From NCBI GenBank assembly GCA_009392075.1, contig VFHG01000239.1:1-5570 (forward strand): 5,570 nucleotides of DNA. The letters run 5' to 3'. Source of the DNA: SAR202 cluster bacterium. Lineage in GTDB: Bacteria > Chloroflexota > Dehalococcoidia > UBA3495. Of the stretch, positions 3,483 through 5,570 are shown piece after piece. A program made the translations under genes and the position numbers. The notes under the pieces are model-generated. The model was not told the DNA's origin. It did not search any database and worked only from the letters and a program-made list of their open reading frames with translations. How positions within the stretch are numbered: position 1 is the first letter of the stretch; the number at the start of each line of letters is the position of its first letter.

Positions 3483-5570
3483 ATGGCTACAGAACTATCT
3501 AACCCCGTGTCGGTCACAAGCCAGATCGGCGACAGAACCCTAACTGTTGAAACAGGGAGACTGGCGAACCAAGCCCACGGCAGTGTGACTGTCACCCTCG
3601 GCGAGACCATCGTTCTTGTCACCGCAGTGATGTCCTCCCGACCCCGGGCAGAAGACATCGACTTCTTGCCCCTAACAGTTGATTATGAAGAGCGGATGTA
3701 CTCCGTTGGCAAGATTCCGGGGAGCTTCTTCCGCCGGGAAGGCCGCCCCGGACAGGACGGCATCCTGGCATCCCGGCTCACTGACCGTTCTATCAGGCCC
3801 CTGTTCCCCAAAGGCCTGCACAACGACATCCAGATCACGCTGACGATACTTTCGTCCGACCAGCAGAACCCGCCCGAGATTCTGGGCATGATTGGCGCTT
3901 CAGCCGCCATCTCGATCTCCCAGATTCCATTCAACGGACCCATCGCTTCTTGTCGGATCGCCTACCTGAACGGCGAATACATCCTGCATCCCACCTACGC
4001 ACAGAGCGCTGAAAGCACCCTGAGCATGGTGGTCAGCAGCTCCCGCGACGCCATACTGATGGTTGAAGCCGGCGCCAACGAGGTCTCCGAGGAAGTGATC
4101 GTCGAAGCCATCGGCAAGGCCCAAGAGGCCAACTCAGCCACCATCGACCTGATTGAAGACCTAACAACCAAGGTGGGCAAGCCCAAGGCCGAAGTCGAAT
4201 ACGACTACGCCGCCGCCGCCGCGCTCGTTGCCAAGATCAAAGATATCGTCGGTTCCCGCTGGGAAGACCTTCTCAGCAAGAACCCCGGCATGTATGAGAT
4301 GGACGACGGCGAGCATGAGATTTCCGCACTGGTCACCGAAGCGCTGAAAGATGATTACTCCAAGAACGCCATCGGCGACGGTTTCAAAGCCGTGTTCCGA
4401 GAGGCCGTCCGAGGCCGCATCCTGCAGCAGCACGTCCGCTCCGACGGACGGGCGATGGACCAGGTCCGCCCGATATCCTGCGACACCGGTATCTTGCCCC
4501 GCACCCACGGCACGGGACTGTTCACCAGGGGCGAGACCCAGGTGCTGTCCATCGTGACGGTGGGTTCCCTGAGCTTGAAACAAACCATCGATTCCGTTGG
4601 TCCTGATAACACCCGGCGGTTCATGCACCATTACAACTTCCCGTCCTACTCGACCGGTGAAGCCCGGCGGGCAATGTCCCCGGGACGCCGCGAGATCGGA
4701 CACGGCGCCTTGGCCGAGCGGGCCATCTCGCCCGTCCTGCCTTCCGAGGACGATTTCCCCTACGCCATCCGGATTGTGTCCGAGTGCCTGAGCTCCAACG
4801 GCAGCACGTCCATGGGTAGTGTTTGCGGCAGCTCACTAAGCTTGATGGACGCCGGCATCCCGATTAAAGCCCCTGTGGCCGGTATCGCCATGGGACTGAT
4901 CACCGGCGACGACGGCGAATACGCCATCCTTAGCGACATCCAGGGTATCGAAGACTTCCTGGGTGACATGGACTTTAAGGTGGCCGGCACATCCGCCGGT
5001 GTTAATGCCCTCCAGATGGACGTGAAGACCACTCACTTGACCCCGGCGATCCTGAAAGAAGCGCTGGAACAAGCGCGTCAGGGCCGCATGCACATCATGG
5101 GCAAGATGAACGAGGCCATCTCTGAAGCACGTGGTCAGATGAGCGAACACGCGCCCAAGATGATTCGCTTGAAGATTGAAGTTAGCAAGATTGGCACTCT
5201 CATCGGACCTGGCGGTCGGGTGATTCGGGCCATCATCGAAGAGACCGGCACCAGCATCAACGTAGAGGACGACGGCTCAGTGACAATCGGTGGCGTGGAC
5301 GCCGCCATGCTGGAACTGGCCCGTTCCAAGGTAGACGCCCTGACCCGGGAACTGCAGATTGGCGATATATTCACCGGCAAGGTGGTGCGCCTGACCAACT
5401 TCGGCGCCTTCGTGGAACTAGTCCCCGGCAAGGACGGCTTGATCCGCAACGGCGACCTGGGTGACATGGAAGAAGACTTGGCTGAGGGCCAAGAGCTCAC
5501 GGTAATAATCCGGGAGATCGACGCCCAAGGACGGGTCAACTTGTCCCGCAAGGCGCTGTTCGGCGACGAC
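3483..5570 (+). CDS. pnp: Polynucleotide phosphorylase (PNPase), 3' end outside the window
   Basis: The frame stays open for 696 codons from ATG 3483 to the right edge, missing only a short C-terminal tail. PNPase is a trimeric 3'-5' exoribonuclease that releases nucleoside diphosphates using phosphate and can also add nucleotides. Domain order: first RNase PH core (about 15-150, with FFRREGRPGQDGILASRL at 82-99), helical linker (about 240-315), second RNase PH core (about 320-550, HGTGLFTRGETQ at 342-353, SPGRREIGHGALAERA at 399-414), KH domain with GPGG at 575-578, and S1 domain (627-690). D491, D497 and K499 in EDFLGDMDFK correspond to the E. coli catalytic residues D486, D492 and K494, so the active site is intact. 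In the S1 domain the usual HIS triplet is replaced by R655-N-G. The start is preceded by a weak AGG (3474-3476); I see no separate promoter, so expression likely depends on rpsO read-through. Confidence 0.97.
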   Translation, partial: MATELSNPVSVTSQIGDRTLTVETGRLANQAHGSVTVTLGETIVLVTAVMSSRPRAEDIDFLPLTVDYEERMYSVGKIPGSFFRREGRPGQDGILASRLTDRSIRPLFPKGLHNDIQITLTILSSDQQNPPEILGMIGASAAISISQIPFNGPIASCRIAYLNGEYILHPTYAQSAESTLSMVVSSSRDAILMVEAGANEVSEEVIVEAIGKAQEANSATIDLIEDLTTKVGKPKAEVEYDYAAAAALVAKIKDIVGSRWEDLLSKNPGMYEMDDGEHEISALVTEALKDDYSKNAIGDGFKAVFREAVRGRILQQHVRSDGRAMDQVRPISCDTGILPRTHGTGLFTRGETQVLSIVTVGSLSLKQTIDSVGPDNTRRFMHHYNFPSYSTGEARRAMSPGRREIGHGALAERAISPVLPSEDDFPYAIRIVSECLSSNGSTSMGSVCGSSLSLMDAGIPIKAPVAGIAMGLITGDDGEYAILSDIQGIEDFLGDMDFKVAGTSAGVNALQMDVKTTHLTPAILKEALEQARQGRMHIMGKMNEAISEARGQMSEHAPKMIRLKIEVSKIGTLIGPGGRVIRAIIEETGTSINVEDDGSVTIGGVDAAMLELARSKVDALTRELQIGDIFTGKVVRLTNFGAFVELVPGKDGLIRNGDLGDMEEDLAEGQELTVIIREIDAQGRVNLSRKALFGDD

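Noticed and set aside
4161..4703. Minus-strand 180-residue open frame opposite pnp
   Set aside because: It is fully antisense to conserved PNPase core sequence, with composition typical of a shadow frame.

Overview
This window looks like an ordinary bacterial chromosome segment dominated by housekeeping genes, with one small metabolic operon and two tRNA genes. The coding DNA is moderately GC-rich and both tRNA genes encode their own 3' CCA. The protein-level look of the polynucleotide phosphorylase, together with an Ldh_2-family dehydrogenase beside a maleylpyruvate-isomerase-like protein, reminds me of Chloroflexota (Dehalococcoidia or SAR202-like environmental lineages). That placement is from memory of family signatures and is tentative. 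No mobile element, integrase, CRISPR array, toxin-antitoxin pair or defence system is visible.

Layout. Positions 1-273 (+) hold a small orphan ORF that may be cut by the window edge. Positions 403-1145 are a minus-strand block: tRNA-Arg(CCG) at 1071-1145 with its own promoter, a three-helix small membrane protein at 566-889 with a strong Shine-Dalgarno and a plausible promoter, and tRNA-Pro(UGG) at 403-477. The intergenic DNA of this block carries a canonical G-quadruplex motif (1003-1023), overlapping palindromes just upstream of tRNA-Pro (493-507), and, over the stop codon of the first ORF, a 16-nt exact inverted copy of the tRNA-Pro D-arm (270-285).

Positions 1234-2976 (+) form a two-gene operon, transcribed divergently from tRNA-Arg. 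It has a TGGACA-17-TAGACT promoter, a malate/L-lactate dehydrogenase-family (Ldh_2) oxidoreductase at 1290-2342 and, 16 bp later, a DinB-fold protein of the mycothiol-dependent maleylpyruvate isomerase family at 2359-2976. Together they suggest oxidation or reduction of a 2-hydroxy/2-keto acid coupled to a thiol-assisted step on a related compound, but the substrates cannot be read from the sequence.

Positions 3035-5570 (+) are the conserved rpsO-pnp cluster. A near-ideal extended -10 promoter drives rpsO (ribosomal protein S15). An 11-bp perfect hairpin follows the rpsO stop and separates it from pnp (polynucleotide phosphorylase), which runs off the right edge after its S1 domain. The hairpin probably sets the S15:PNPase ratio by partial termination or processing, as in other bacteria with this arrangement.

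I do not see a new multi-gene system here. The most unusual items are the D-arm duplication, a PNPase S1 domain that lacks the usual RNA-binding histidine, the orphan small membrane gene between two tRNAs, and the thiol-dependent enzyme family in a lineage probably lacking mycothiol.
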